A DNA stretch of 64,000 bases from JANWXD01 sp037446115 (GCA_037446115.1 JBBIJF010000004.1:124001-188000), one strand, 5' to 3'; numbered from the stretch's first letter, positions 9,296-18,375 are shown. The notes: generated by a model from the sequence alone, not told the origin. Program-made: numbers and translations.

Positions 9296-11590
9296 CTACC
9301 TTGTACCGCGCAATTCGTGCAGCCAGTCCGGCACTTTCAACACATCGCGGGGCTTGCTCCCGTCCGGGGGACCGATGATGCCCTCCCGCTGCATCATGTC
9401 CAGGATGCGCGCTGCGCGCCCGTAGCCCAGCCGTAGCCGCCGCTGCAAGGTGGAGGTGGAGGCTTTGCCCATCTCCACCACCACGCGTACGGCCTCCTCG
9501 TACAACGGGTCGCGCTCGCCGTCGAACTCCTCAGACTCGTCTTCCTCTTCCGACGGCGGAGCCACCAGAAAGGTCGAATCGTACTCGGGCTGCGCCTGCT
9601 CGCGCCAGAACTCCACCACGCGGTTGATCTCCCGCTCCGTCACCAGCGCACCGTGTACCCGCACGAGTCGCGAGGAGCCCGGCGGCAGAAACAGCATGTC
9701 GCCTTTGCCCAATAAGTGCTCGGCCCCCATGACGTCCAGAATGGTCCGCGAGTCCACACGAGTGGCTACGCGGAAGCTGATCCGCGCCGGGAAATTCGCC
9801 TTGATCAGCCCCGTGATCACGTCCACGCTGGGTCGCTGTGTGGCCAGCACCAGGTGCATGCCTACGGCCCGCGCCATCTGGGCCAGGCGCGTTACGGACT
9901 CTTCCACATTGCCGCGCTCGACCATCATCAGATCCGCCAGCTCGTCAATCAGGATGACGATGTAGGGCAGCGGTTCCAGCTCTTCCGGGGCCACTTCCTC
10001 GCCGGCCGCAATGCTCCGGGGCTCCGCCTGAAGCTGGCGCACCTTGCGGTTGAACTGCTCGATGTTACGCACTCCCTGCGAGGCCAGCAGCCGCAGCCGC
10101 CGGTCCATTTCCAGCACGGCGTTGCGCAGCGCATTGGTCGCCTTCTTGGGATCCGTGATCACCGGGGTCAGCAGGTGCGGAATGCCCTCGTACAATCCGA
10201 GCTCCAGCCGTTTGGGATCCACCAGAATCATCCGCACCTCCTCCGGCGTGGACTTGAACAGGATCGCCATGATCATGGAGTTGAGCATCACGCTCTTGCC
10301 GGAACCCGTGGACCCGGCAATCAGCAGGTGCGGCATGCTCTCGAGCGCGGCCACCTTGATCCGCCCGTTGATGTCCTTGCCGAGGGGAATCGTCAAGCGC
10401 GAAGGTGCGTTCTGAAATTCCTCGGATTCCAGGATTTGCCGCAGTCCGATGACTTCGCGGCGAGTGTTGGGCACTTCGATGCCCACCGTCGGTTTGCCGG
10501 GAATGCGTTCGATCAGGATGGATTCGGCTTGCAAGCCGAGACACAGGTCCTCGGTCAGCGTCGTGATGCGGCTGTATTTGATCCCCGCTTCGGGTTTGAA
10601 CTCGAAGGTGGTGACCACGGGGCCCGGGTTGATCTGCACCACATTGCCGAAGACGTTGAACTCTTCGAACTTGGCCTTGATCCGCGCCGCCGTCTCTTTG
10701 AGCTCCTGCTCATCGTACGGGCTGCGCCCCGGGGTTTCGTTCAACAGCTCTGTCGAGGGAAGCTGGAATTCGCGCCGCCGCGCCGGCGTGCGGTGAACCA
10801 TCTCCGGCGCCTCGGGTTCCATCACCGGTTCCGGGCGGACCTCCCGGCGCTCGGGCGGCATGTCCTCGAGCGTGCGGATCGGGATATCCGGCGGCGCGGG
10901 GGGAGGGTCGGCCGGCTCTGCGGCGGCTTGCGGCTCCGTCGGAGCCGTCCCGCCTCGCCGCGCCCGGGCGGCCTCGCGTTTTGCTGCGCGCCGCTTCCGG
11001 CTCGCCTCGCGCCAGCGGCGCCAGCCCCGAGCCAACGGAGCGAACAGGCTCAGCGGTCCCCTCAGCCATGCCGCGGCTTTGGCCAGGCTGAAGCTCGACA
11101 GCAGATAAAGCGACAGCACCAGACCGGTCGCGGTCACGACGATTGCCCCGGTGACGTTCATGGCGTCCCGGAGCCGTTCCGCCAGGAGCAGCCCGGCCAG
11201 CCCGCCGGCCCGGACCGTGCCGCCGAACAGTCGCCATTCGGGAGCAAGACCCAGTGCGCCGCACAGGCTTGCCACAAACAGCGCGGCGCCGCACAACCGC
11301 ACCAGCGGTTCGCTCAGGCTCTCCGAACGAAGCCACTTCCAGGCCAGCGCAAACAGCAGCACCGGGAACACAAACGCCGCAGCGCCGAAGCCCTGCAGCG
11401 CCAGATCGGCGACGTGCGCCCCCAGGCGGCCGATCAGATTCCGTGGCGCCCCTCCCGCAGCGGTGTTCCACGAGGGATCCTCCGCATGGAAGGAGACCAG
11501 ACTCAGCCAGAAGAGAATGCCCGCGGCCAGATACAGAAATCCCGCGGCCTCGTTGAGCCGCGGCCGTTGCGTCGGTGACAGAATGCTCAT
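9296..11590 (-). CDS. ftsK: DNA translocase FtsK/SpoIIIE
   Basis: FtsK pumps chromosomal DNA through the closing septum. The 764-residue protein has four or five membrane helices in the first 170 residues, then a basic Pro/Glu-rich linker (about 190-290). A motor domain follows, with Walker A GSTGSGKS at 426-433 and ILVDPK and ILIDELADLMM as Walker B-type strands. The C-terminal winged-helix gamma domain (STLQRRLRLGYGRAARILD) reads the DNA polarity signals. The linker is short compared with enterobacterial FtsK. It is six bases downstream of uppP and probably co-transcribed with it. Confidence 0.95.
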   Translation of the reverse strand: MSILSPTQRPRLNEAAGFLYLAAGILFWLSLVSFHAEDPSWNTAAGGAPRNLIGRLGAHVADLALQGFGAAAFVFPVLLFALAWKWLRSESLSEPLVRLCGAALFVASLCGALGLAPEWRLFGGTVRAGGLAGLLLAERLRDAMNVTGAIVVTATGLVLSLYLLSSFSLAKAAAWLRGPLSLFAPLARGWRRWREASRKRRAAKREAARARRGGTAPTEPQAAAEPADPPPAPPDIPIRTLEDMPPERREVRPEPVMEPEAPEMVHRTPARRREFQLPSTELLNETPGRSPYDEQELKETAARIKAKFEEFNVFGNVVQINPGPVVTTFEFKPEAGIKYSRITTLTEDLCLGLQAESILIERIPGKPTVGIEVPNTRREVIGLRQILESEEFQNAPSRLTIPLGKDINGRIKVAALESMPHLLIAGSTGSGKSVMLNSMIMAILFKSTPEEVRMILVDPKRLELGLYEGIPHLLTPVITDPKKATNALRNAVLEMDRRLRLLASQGVRNIEQFNRKVRQLQAEPRSIAAGEEVAPEELEPLPYIVILIDELADLMMVERGNVEESVTRLAQMARAVGMHLVLATQRPSVDVITGLIKANFPARISFRVATRVDSRTILDVMGAEHLLGKGDMLFLPPGSSRLVRVHGALVTEREINRVVEFWREQAQPEYDSTFLVAPPSEEEDESEEFDGERDPLYEEAVRVVVEMGKASTSTLQRRLRLGYGRAARILDMMQREGIIGPPDGSKPRDVLKVPDWLHELRGTR

Positions 11591-11596
11591 CCCGCG

Positions 11597-12421
11597 TTAA
11601 CCGCGGAAGAAAAGAGCCAGAGCGATGACTATGATACCAAAGACCACGCGATAGTACACAAAAAGCTTTAACGTGTGCTCCCGGAGGTAGCGCAGCAGGA
11701 AACCGATGGCCAGACATCCGGTCAGCGCGCTGAGGCCCACGCCCAGGCCGAACGCCAGGCGCATCTGCGGCGCTATGCCTCCGTGGCGGTAGAGGTCCCA
11801 GGCGGCGTCGGCGGCCGCGGCCGCCACGGCGGGCGTCGAGAGCAGAAACGAAAAACGCGCCGCCGCAGGGCGCTCGATTCCGCAAAGCAACGCCGCCACG
11901 ATCGTAATCCCGCTTCGCGATGTGCCGGGCACGAGCGCCAGCGCCTGGGCCGTTCCAATGAGCATGGCGTCCGCAAAGGTGATGTCGCCGAGCGTCTTGC
12001 GCCGCCGCCCGACGCGCTCTGCCACCAGCATGAGGATTCCCACGGCCACCAGCATGCAGCCGATCAGAACGCGGTTGTGGCGCCAGGCATTCTCTGCCAG
12101 ATCCTTCACCGCGAGGCCCGCCAGGCCCACCGGGATCGTGGCCGCCAGAATCAGCCACAGCAGCCGCGGGTTGCGCGCCAGCTCGGGATCGCGGTTGCCG
12201 CGCGCGCCCAGCCCGTGCGCCGCGATCTCGACCCAGTCGCGCCAGAAATACAGCAGCACCGCCGCCAGCGTGCCGAAATGCAGCGCAATGTCGAACACGA
12301 GCGTCTGATCCTGCCATCCGAGCAGCCACGGCGCCAGCGCCAGATGCGCCGAACTGCTGATCGGCAAAAACTCCGTGACGCCCTGCACCAACGCCAGGAT
12401 CACGGCCTGATGGAGGGGCAT
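11597..12421 (-). CDS. uppP: undecaprenyl-diphosphatase UppP (BacA)
   Basis: A membrane phosphatase that recycles undecaprenyl pyrophosphate, the lipid carrier for peptidoglycan and polysaccharide synthesis. At 274 residues it is of normal length and hydrophobic throughout. The two active-site regions are present: QGVTEFLPISSSAHL near the start and VPGTSRSGITI at about residues 170-180. It diverges from pyk across only 26 bases, so the two promoters must overlap or lie inside the opposing genes. ftsK follows six bases later. Confidence 0.95.
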   Translation of the reverse strand: MPLHQAVILALVQGVTEFLPISSSAHLALAPWLLGWQDQTLVFDIALHFGTLAAVLLYFWRDWVEIAAHGLGARGNRDPELARNPRLLWLILAATIPVGLAGLAVKDLAENAWRHNRVLIGCMLVAVGILMLVAERVGRRRKTLGDITFADAMLIGTAQALALVPGTSRSGITIVAALLCGIERPAAARFSFLLSTPAVAAAAADAAWDLYRHGGIAPQMRLAFGLGVGLSALTGCLAIGFLLRYLREHTLKLFVYYRVVFGIIVIALALFFRG

Positions 12422-12447
12422 AATGACAAGTTAGCCATCGTAGCAGA

Positions 12448-13869
12448 ATGCGCAACACCAAGATCGTGGCCACGCTGGGCCCGGCAAGCGACACGCCCGA
12501 ACAGATCCGCCGTTTGATCCAGGCGGGAGCCGACGTCTTCCGGCTCAACGCATCGCACGGCACCCTCGAGGAGCACCGCCGGCGCGCAGCCGCAGTCCGA
12601 CAAGTCGCCTCGTCTGTCGGCGTGCATGCCGGCGTGCTGCTGGATCTCCAGGGGCCGAAAATCCGTTTGGGCGAGTTTGAAGGCGGCCTCTGCCGGCTCG
12701 AAACCGGCGCGCGCTTCACCCTTACGACCGAGCCCGTGGTGGGCAATGCGGAACGGGCCTCAACCAGCTACCCGTTGCTGCCCCGTGAGGTGCGCCCCGG
12801 CGACCGGATCCTGCTTGCAGACGGCGCCGTCGAGCTGCGGGTGCTCTCAACCGCCCCCCATTCTGTGTACACGGAGGTAGTGAGCGGCGGCCTCGTTGGC
12901 GACCGCAAAGGCGTCAATCTGCCGCGCGTGCCCTTGAGCCTGCCTTCGCTGACCCCGAAGGATCTCGCGGATCTGGAGCTGGCGCGGGATCCGGGTGTGG
13001 ACATCGTGGCGCTATCCTTCGTCCGCCGCCCCGAGGACGTGCGCTCGCTACGCGAGGAACTCGAGCAGCGCGGTCTCGACCTGCCCGTGGTCGCCAAGAT
13101 CGAGAAACCCGAGGCTTGGGACAATCTCGAAGCGATTCTCGCCGAAGCCCACGGCGTCATGGTGGCGCGCGGCGACCTGGGTGTCGAGATGGAGCTCGAA
13201 AAAGTCCCCTTTATCCAGAAGGCCATCATCGAACGGGCCCGCGCCCGAGGGCGCTATGTCATTACGGCCACACAAATGCTCGAATCCATGGTGGAGAACC
13301 CGCTGCCGACGCGCGCCGAAGTCAGTGACGTCGCTAACGCCATCTACGACGGCACCGATGCGCTGATGCTTTCCGCCGAAACTTCCGTCGGCAAGTATCC
13401 CGTGGAGGCCGTGCGCATGATGGCGCGCATTGCGGCGGAAACGGATTTTGCCGTGAGCACGCGCGGGCTCCAGGAACCGCCCCACGGCCCCAATCCCCCC
13501 TACGCCGAAATCGTCGCCGACGCAGCCCACGAGGCGGCGCATGACGCCCACGTGGCCGCAATCGTCGTGTTCACCGCCACAGGCTTCAGCGCCCGCCTGA
13601 TTGCCCGCTACCGCCCGGGCGTGCCGATCTACGCCTTCACCCCCAGCGAAGCCGTGGCGCGCCGGCTCTCCCCCGTCTACGGCGTTCGGCCCATCCTGGC
13701 GCCGGACGTGCCCTCAACCGACGATATGCTGGCCTTGATGGATCGCGTCCTCGTCGAACGCAACCTCGTGCAGCCCGGCGACGGCGTGGTGTTTGTGGCC
13801 GGACAGCCCATCGGGCGGGCCGGCAGCACCAACCTGCTCAAACTGCACCGCATCGGCGAGCTCCGTTAG
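12448..13869 (+). CDS. pyk: pyruvate kinase
   Basis: The last step of glycolysis, phosphoenolpyruvate + ADP to pyruvate + ATP. The 473-residue protein has the standard sections: RNTKIVATLGPAS at the start, FRLNASHG, LLDLQGPKIRLG, the catalytic VVAKIEKPEAWDNLE, VMVARGDLGVEM and ATQMLESM, then the C-terminal allosteric domain. The ATG at 12448 is the only sensible start because family homology begins at the second residue. No Shine-Dalgarno site is visible in the short gap to uppP. Confidence 0.96.
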   Translation: MRNTKIVATLGPASDTPEQIRRLIQAGADVFRLNASHGTLEEHRRRAAAVRQVASSVGVHAGVLLDLQGPKIRLGEFEGGLCRLETGARFTLTTEPVVGNAERASTSYPLLPREVRPGDRILLADGAVELRVLSTAPHSVYTEVVSGGLVGDRKGVNLPRVPLSLPSLTPKDLADLELARDPGVDIVALSFVRRPEDVRSLREELEQRGLDLPVVAKIEKPEAWDNLEAILAEAHGVMVARGDLGVEMELEKVPFIQKAIIERARARGRYVITATQMLESMVENPLPTRAEVSDVANAIYDGTDALMLSAETSVGKYPVEAVRMMARIAAETDFAVSTRGLQEPPHGPNPPYAEIVADAAHEAAHDAHVAAIVVFTATGFSARLIARYRPGVPIYAFTPSEAVARRLSPVYGVRPILAPDVPSTDDMLALMDRVLVERNLVQPGDGVVFVAGQPIGRAGSTNLLKLHRIGELR

Positions 13870-13872
13870 AAT
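13867..13872 (+). promoter_or_regulatory. putative -10 element of the triple-RidA gene
   Basis: TAGAAT overlaps the pyk stop codon and predicts a leader of about 24 nt that carries the GGGAGG ribosome-binding site of the next gene. No clear -35 box. Confidence 0.35.
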
Positions 13873-13902
13873 GCCTGCTTCGGAAGGGAGGCACACGACG
13901 GC

Positions 13903-15060
13903 ATGAGTCTCGGCAAGATCGCGACGGTCGCGCTCCTGGCGGCGGCCCTGGCTGCGGCCGACAAGCGCGTGGTATTTCCGGAGGGCGCAAAGCCGGTGGG
14001 CCCCTACAGCCCGGGCATCCTCGCCGGAGGGTTCCTCTACGTTTCCGGACAGGGGGCCCGCGACCATGCGGGACGCTTGCCCGCAACCTTCGAGGCGCAG
14101 GCACGCCAGTGCCTGGCCAACGTCAAGTCGGTCGTGGAAGCGGCGGGGCTGACGATGGAACACGTGGTCTACAGCCACGTCTATTTGAGCGATCTGGCCA
14201 ACCAGGCCGTTTTGGAAGACTTGTGGCGCGAGTATTTCCCCTCGAGGCCTCCGGCGCGAGCGGTAGTCGGCGTGGCGCGAATGCCCACCGATACCCCCAT
14301 CGAGATCAACGCGGTGGCCGTAGAAGCTCTGGGTGAGAAAAAGTGGATCGCCGAAGGCGTCGTGGAAGCCCGCGGCCGCGTCTTTGTCGGCGAGCAGCTC
14401 GGCTCGGGGCCGCGGGCGGTCCGCGACGCGCTGGAGTCGCTCGGTCGCGCGCTGGCGCTGGCCGGCCTCGATTTCCGCCATCTGGTCTTCGTCAACCCGT
14501 ATTTGACCGCGGCTGTCTCGGTGGAGGAAATGAACCGCCATTATGCTCCCCGCTTCGAGTTCGGCAATACGCCCGCTCGCGCCACGATCCGCCTCACCGG
14601 GCTGCCCGGCGGCGCCTCAGTGAGCTTCACCGGCGTCGCCGTGCGGGCTCTGGCGGCGCGCCGGGCCGTGCGTCCCAAAAACATGCGGCCGAGCCCCACG
14701 GCCAGTCCCTGCGTATTTGCGGGACAGACGCTGTACTGCTCGGCGAAATCCGGGTTCATCCCGGGCCCGAACGGCGGGATTTTCGCCGGCGACGTGGAGC
14801 TTCAGCTCCGCCAGGTCATGCGCAATCTCCTGGACGGACTCGAAGAAGCCGGGCTGGACTTTTCCCACGTCGTGGCTGCCAACGTCTACCTGGATGACAT
14901 CAACGACTTTGCGAAGATGAACCGGATCTACGCCCTCTACTTCAAGGAAGCTCCGCCCGCGCGCACCACGGTGCAGCCGGCGCCCCCGGTCGAGCGCAAA
15001 CCGGATGCGGAGGGTCGCTGGCCCAAGCTGGTGGAAATCTCGCTCATCGCGGTGAAATAG
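13903..15060 (+). CDS. exported protein with three tandem RidA (YjgF) domains
   Basis: RidA proteins hydrolyse reactive enamine/imine intermediates and normally are single cytoplasmic domains of about 130 residues that form trimers. This 385-residue protein has a signal peptide (GKIATVALLAAALAAA) and then three RidA-like units at about 25-145, 146-260 and 265-385. Unit 1 keeps the usual GPYSPGILAGGFLYVSGQ and the conserved Arg in PPARAVVGVARMP. Unit 3 has QTLYCSAKSG and PPARTTVQ. Unit 2 is the most diverged (NTPARATIRLTGLPGG). One chain could fold as a pseudo-trimer. GGGAGG lies 13 bases before the ATG. Its substrate outside the cytoplasm is unknown. The 3' end overlaps the amidohydrolase gene by 17 bases. 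Confidence 0.88.
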   Translation: MSLGKIATVALLAAALAAADKRVVFPEGAKPVGPYSPGILAGGFLYVSGQGARDHAGRLPATFEAQARQCLANVKSVVEAAGLTMEHVVYSHVYLSDLANQAVLEDLWREYFPSRPPARAVVGVARMPTDTPIEINAVAVEALGEKKWIAEGVVEARGRVFVGEQLGSGPRAVRDALESLGRALALAGLDFRHLVFVNPYLTAAVSVEEMNRHYAPRFEFGNTPARATIRLTGLPGGASVSFTGVAVRALAARRAVRPKNMRPSPTASPCVFAGQTLYCSAKSGFIPGPNGGIFAGDVELQLRQVMRNLLDGLEEAGLDFSHVVAANVYLDDINDFAKMNRIYALYFKEAPPARTTVQPAPPVERKPDAEGRWPKLVEISLIAVK

Positions 15061-16666
15061 ATCCCGCTTCCTCGCGCGGCTTCTCCGGCGAATAACCCGG
15101 CCCGTAGAGCACGCGGCCCGGTCGTTCCTTCGTCAAGACGCCGTCGAGCAGCACCGCCTTGCCGTTCACAAGTACGTGCCGCACGCCGACTGCATATTGA
15201 TGCGGCTCCTGAAACGTTGCACGGTCGGCCACGGCCTCCGGATCGAGCAGCGCGACGTCCGCTTTCATGCCCGGCCGCAGCAGCCCGCGGTCCCAGAGCC
15301 CGAGCCGTGCCGCGGGCAAAGAGGACATGCGCCGTACCGCTTCCTCCAGGCGCAGCAGTTTACGTTCCCTCACGTAGCGCGCCAGCACGCGGGCAAATGT
15401 TCCGTAGCTCCTCGGATGCGGCGCACCGCGCCCGAAAGCGGGGATCTCGCCGTCGGAGGCCACCATGGTAAACGGCGCCTGCAAGACGCGTTCCACGTCC
15501 GCCTCACTGACGGAGTGATAGACCGCCGAGCAACCGCCTTCCATCTGGATCTCGAAAACGGTCTCAGCCGCCGTCTCTGCCGTGACCGTCCGCCCGCGCT
15601 CCCGGGTGATGCGGGCCAGATCCTTGCCGGCCAGGCTGGGATCGAAGCCGCAGTACGCCATGACGACGTTGGCCGGGTCCCCGGCGCCGCGGTCGTGCAA
15701 AATCCGATACGCCACTTCCTTCCGGATCCGCTCGCGCAACGCCGGATCCCGCAGGCGTTTCACCAGTTCCGCCTGTCCTCCTTCCTGCGCCCACTGGGGA
15801 AACAGCGCCGCCGTCCCGGTGCTCGTGGCGGTGTACGGATACTGATCCACGGTCACGTCCACACCCCGCGTGCGGGCCTCCTCAACCAGGCGCAGCGTTT
15901 CGGCGCTCTTGCCCCAGTTGGCCCGCCCGATGATCTTGTGATGCGTGACCTGGACAGGCAGTTTTGCCTCTTCGCCGATCCGGATGGTCTCTTTCACACT
16001 CTCCACGACGTTTGCAGCCTCGTCACGGATGTGCGCGATGTAGATCCCGCCGAAACGGGCGGCGGCGCGCGCCAGCGCGATGATTTCCTCGGTAGGTGTA
16101 TAGTTCCCCGGGACGTAGAACAGACCCGCCGACAGCCCGAAGGCCCCTTCTCGCATCGCCTGCTCGACCAGGGCTTCCATCTTCCGGATTTCTTCCGGAG
16201 TCGCTCTCCGGTTTTCCAAACCCAGCACCCGGCTCCGGATCGTGCCCTGCCCGACGAACATGCCGAAATTCACGGCGATCGGCGTCCGGCGAAGCTTCTC
16301 CAGAAAATCACCGACCGGCAGGGGAGAACTGCCGTCCGGTCCCTCGATGATCGTGGTGACTCCTTGGCGGATATAGTTTTCCGCCGCCGGCTGCTCAAAA
16401 ATTCCCCGGCGGCCGTGGCTGTGGATGTCTATGAATCCAGGGACCGCAGTGAGCCCCCGGGCTTGGACCTCGACTCCCGCGGTGCGGCCGTCAAGTTTCC
16501 CGATCGCGGAGATCGTATCCCCGCGAATCCCGATATCAGCCACAAACCACGGGTTCCCCGACCCGTCCGCGATCCGCGCCCCCCGAACTAACACATCAAA
16601 ATCGGCGGCTGCGGCAAGCCAGGCGGCAAGGGCTGGCAGCAAAATCAGGCGGCAGGCGAACGACAT
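15044..16666 (-). CDS. exported N-acyl-D-amino-acid deacylase family amidohydrolase
   Basis: A metal-dependent amidohydrolase of the D-aminoacylase type, 540 residues, with a signal peptide (LILLPALAAWLAAAA). Family features: RGARIADGSGNPWF, the metal motif PGFIDIHSHGRRG, YIAHIRDEA, LPVQVTHHKIIG, VDQYPYTATSTG, and the SDGEIPAFGRG then HPRSYGTFARVL region near the C-terminus. The family includes D-aminoacylases and other hydrolases, so the substrate is open. A likely source is D-amino-acid peptides from cell walls, but that is inference. The start codon follows a TACAAT hexamer by 8 bases. Confidence 0.88.
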   Translation of the reverse strand: MSFACRLILLPALAAWLAAAADFDVLVRGARIADGSGNPWFVADIGIRGDTISAIGKLDGRTAGVEVQARGLTAVPGFIDIHSHGRRGIFEQPAAENYIRQGVTTIIEGPDGSSPLPVGDFLEKLRRTPIAVNFGMFVGQGTIRSRVLGLENRRATPEEIRKMEALVEQAMREGAFGLSAGLFYVPGNYTPTEEIIALARAAARFGGIYIAHIRDEAANVVESVKETIRIGEEAKLPVQVTHHKIIGRANWGKSAETLRLVEEARTRGVDVTVDQYPYTATSTGTAALFPQWAQEGGQAELVKRLRDPALRERIRKEVAYRILHDRGAGDPANVVMAYCGFDPSLAGKDLARITRERGRTVTAETAAETVFEIQMEGGCSAVYHSVSEADVERVLQAPFTMVASDGEIPAFGRGAPHPRSYGTFARVLARYVRERKLLRLEEAVRRMSSLPAARLGLWDRGLLRPGMKADVALLDPEAVADRATFQEPHQYAVGVRHVLVNGKAVLLDGVLTKERPGRVLYGPGYSPEKPREEAGSISPR

Positions 16667-16674
16667 CCCGCCTT

Positions 16675-16680
16675 ATTGTA
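16675..16680 (-). promoter_or_regulatory. -10 element close to the amidohydrolase start
   Basis: TACAAT on the minus strand ends 8 bases before the ATG at 16666, so the transcript would carry almost no leader. The intervening AAGGCGGG could pair weakly with 16S rRNA but lies too close to the ATG. Confidence 0.5.
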
Positions 16681-16724
16681 TCCGCGATTGTGTAGAAATT
16701 CCCCTGAAGCTGTGTCCGACGTCC

Positions 16725-16814
16725 TCAGCGGCCCTCTTTGGGAGAGGACGAGAGCATGGCGAAAAACAGCCCTAGAATCAACAGCGCCGTAATTGCCGAA
16801 GCGACCAACATCAT
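16725..16814 (-). CDS. 29-residue single-helix membrane peptide, copy B
   Basis: A 29-codon ORF beginning with two ATG codons (16814 and 16811) and ending TGA at 16725-16727. The peptide is one hydrophobic helix with a short polar tail: ASAITALLILGLFF, then M-L-S-S-S-P-K and a final charged residue. It aligns without gaps with the ORF at 16874-16963. The shared residues are M1, I8-T9-A10-L11, G15-L16, M20, S23, P25-K26 and G28, which is 12 of 29. The upstream ribosome-binding site is poor (GGGGTTGGA just before the ATG). It follows copy A on the same strand after 59 bases. No family recognised; in size it is like small subunits such as KdpF or CydX, but the sequence is different. Confidence 0.6.
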   Translation of the reverse strand: MMLVASAITALLILGLFFAMLSSSPKEGR

Positions 16815-16873
16815 TCCAACCCCTGTGTCTCCCCTCGCTCTGCTTGCACGCACCCTGCCACTTCCCGCTCTCC

Positions 16874-16963
16874 TCAGCCGCCGGCTTTCGGCGTCGAAGT
16901 GAACATGGACAGGAGGAGGCCGAACACCACGAGCGCCGTGATCACGATGCTCAGCTCCAGCAT
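16874..16963 (-). CDS. 29-residue single-helix membrane peptide, copy A
   Basis: A 29-codon ORF, ATG at 16961-16963, TGA at 16874-16876. GGGAGG lies 6 bases before the ATG, a good ribosome-binding site. The sequence has an N-terminal Glu at position 3, a hydrophobic helix (SIVITALVVFGLLLSM) and a polar tail with T-S-T-P-K ending in glycines. It is the same length as copy B and matches it at 12 of 29 positions with conservative changes elsewhere. Two ORFs of identical length, same strand and same pattern are unlikely by chance. They lie upstream of the amidohydrolase gene and divergent from larA. Function unknown; a small subunit or regulator of a membrane complex is a reasonable guess. Confidence 0.68.
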   Translation of the reverse strand: MLELSIVITALVVFGLLLSMFTSTPKAGG

Positions 16964-17065
16964 GGCCGCCTCCCTACTTATTTGGTGCAGTACGCGCCTG
17001 GAATGTTTCAAAACTCCGCCAACTTTTTACGCCCATCTTATCGGCGGCGCCCGCGAGGATTTGAG

Positions 17066-17071
17066 TATGCT
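17066..17071 (+). promoter_or_regulatory. -10 element close to the larA-like start
   Basis: TATGCT ends 8 bases before the ATG at 17080, which predicts a leaderless or nearly leaderless message. GGACAGGT between them is a poor Shine-Dalgarno site. Confidence 0.42.
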
Positions 17072-17079
17072 GGACAGGT

Positions 17080-18375
17080 ATGCGCGTCGAGCTGGCCTTC
17101 GGCAAGACCGGGCTGCTTGTGGACCTGCCCCCGGGCTTCCGCTACCGCATTCTCGAAGCCCGCTCCGCCCGGCCGCTCCCGGATCCCGAGACTGCGCTCG
17201 AGACTGCACTGGACCAGCCAATCGGTGCGCCGCCCCTGAGGTCAATGGCGCAAGGTAAGACCACCGCCGCCATTGCCGTCTGTGACATCACGCGCCCGGC
17301 GCCCAACCGCATCGTGCTTCCACCCCTGCTGCGCCGCCTGCACGAGGCAGGCATTCGCCCGGAACACGTCACCATCCTGATCGCCACCGGACTGCACCGG
17401 GCCGCCACCCCGGCCGAAATCCGGGAGATCCTCGGACCGGACATCGCCGCCCGCTACCGGACGCTCAACCACGACGCACGGAACCTGGCCGAGCACCGGT
17501 TCATCGGCCGCACGTCCTCCGGCACGCCCGTATACATTGACGAGCGCTTCCTGGCCGCGGGGCTTCACATCACGCTAGGCTTCATCGAGCCGCACCTCAT
17601 GCTCGGCTTCTCCGGAGGACGCAAGCTCATCGCGCCGGGTCTGGCGGCGCGGGAGACCATCGAGGTACTGCACAGCCCCCGTTTCATGCGCGACCCTCGG
17701 GCGGTCGAGGGCTCCATCGAAGAGAACCCGCTTCACCACGAGCTTCTCGAAATCGCCCGGATGGCCCGCCACGACTTCATCGTGGACGTCGCCTTGGCCC
17801 GCGACCGTCAGATTGCAGCCGTATTCGCCGGCCATCCGGAAGAAGCGCACCGTGCCGGCGTCGCCTTCGTCTCCTCCGTTATGCTGGAGCAGCTGGCCGA
17901 GCCTGTAGATGCCGTGATCACCACGGCCGCAGGCTATCCGCTCGATCTCACCTTCTACCAAGCCATCAAAGGCATCACGGCCGCCTCGCACATTGTCCGT
18001 CCGGGAGGGCAAATCCTGCTGGTTGCGGCTTGCGAGGAAGGCGCCGGAGCCCCCGAGTTCTGCCGGATGCTGAAGCAGTTCCGTTCCCCACGGCAGTGCC
18101 TCGACACAATCGAGCACGCCCCGGTGACGATTGACCAGTGGCAGCTCGAAAAACTGGCGCTCGTGGCCGAGCGAGCCCGTGTGCTCTTCTATGTCCCCGG
18201 TCTGCCGTCAGAGTATCACGCGTCGCTTTGGGGACCGGTGTTTCCGAGCGCCGCACAAGCGCTGGAAGCCCTGACGGCGGGGCTGCGGTCCGGCGCAACC
18301 ATTGCGGTGATCCCTGAAGGTCCCTACGTGCTGGCCAAAGCCGCCGCGGCGGAGCTCCAGACCGTGCGGGGTTGA
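17080..18375 (+). CDS. LarA-family nickel-pincer-nucleotide racemase/epimerase
   Basis: A 431-residue member of the lactate racemase (LarA, DUF2088) family. These enzymes use a nickel-pincer nucleotide bound to a lysine to racemise or epimerise alpha-hydroxy acids. The key residues by motif are present: His in IATGLHRAATPAE, His in EPHLMLGFSGGRKLIAPG with the cofactor-binding Lys in SGGRK, and His in EVLHSPRF. The family covers several substrates, so lactate should not be assumed. The cofactor genes larB, larC and larE are not in the window. The ATG at 17080 follows a -10-like hexamer by 8 bases. The next gene starts 47 bases after the stop. Confidence 0.85.
   Translation: MRVELAFGKTGLLVDLPPGFRYRILEARSARPLPDPETALETALDQPIGAPPLRSMAQGKTTAAIAVCDITRPAPNRIVLPPLLRRLHEAGIRPEHVTILIATGLHRAATPAEIREILGPDIAARYRTLNHDARNLAEHRFIGRTSSGTPVYIDERFLAAGLHITLGFIEPHLMLGFSGGRKLIAPGLAARETIEVLHSPRFMRDPRAVEGSIEENPLHHELLEIARMARHDFIVDVALARDRQIAAVFAGHPEEAHRAGVAFVSSVMLEQLAEPVDAVITTAAGYPLDLTFYQAIKGITAASHIVRPGGQILLVAACEEGAGAPEFCRMLKQFRSPRQCLDTIEHAPVTIDQWQLEKLALVAERARVLFYVPGLPSEYHASLWGPVFPSAAQALEALTAGLRSGATIAVIPEGPYVLAKAAAAELQTVRG

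Noticed and set aside
9716..11578. 620-codon plus-strand open frame opposite ftsK
   Set aside because: Codon-aligned antisense of ftsK; same explanation by codon bias.
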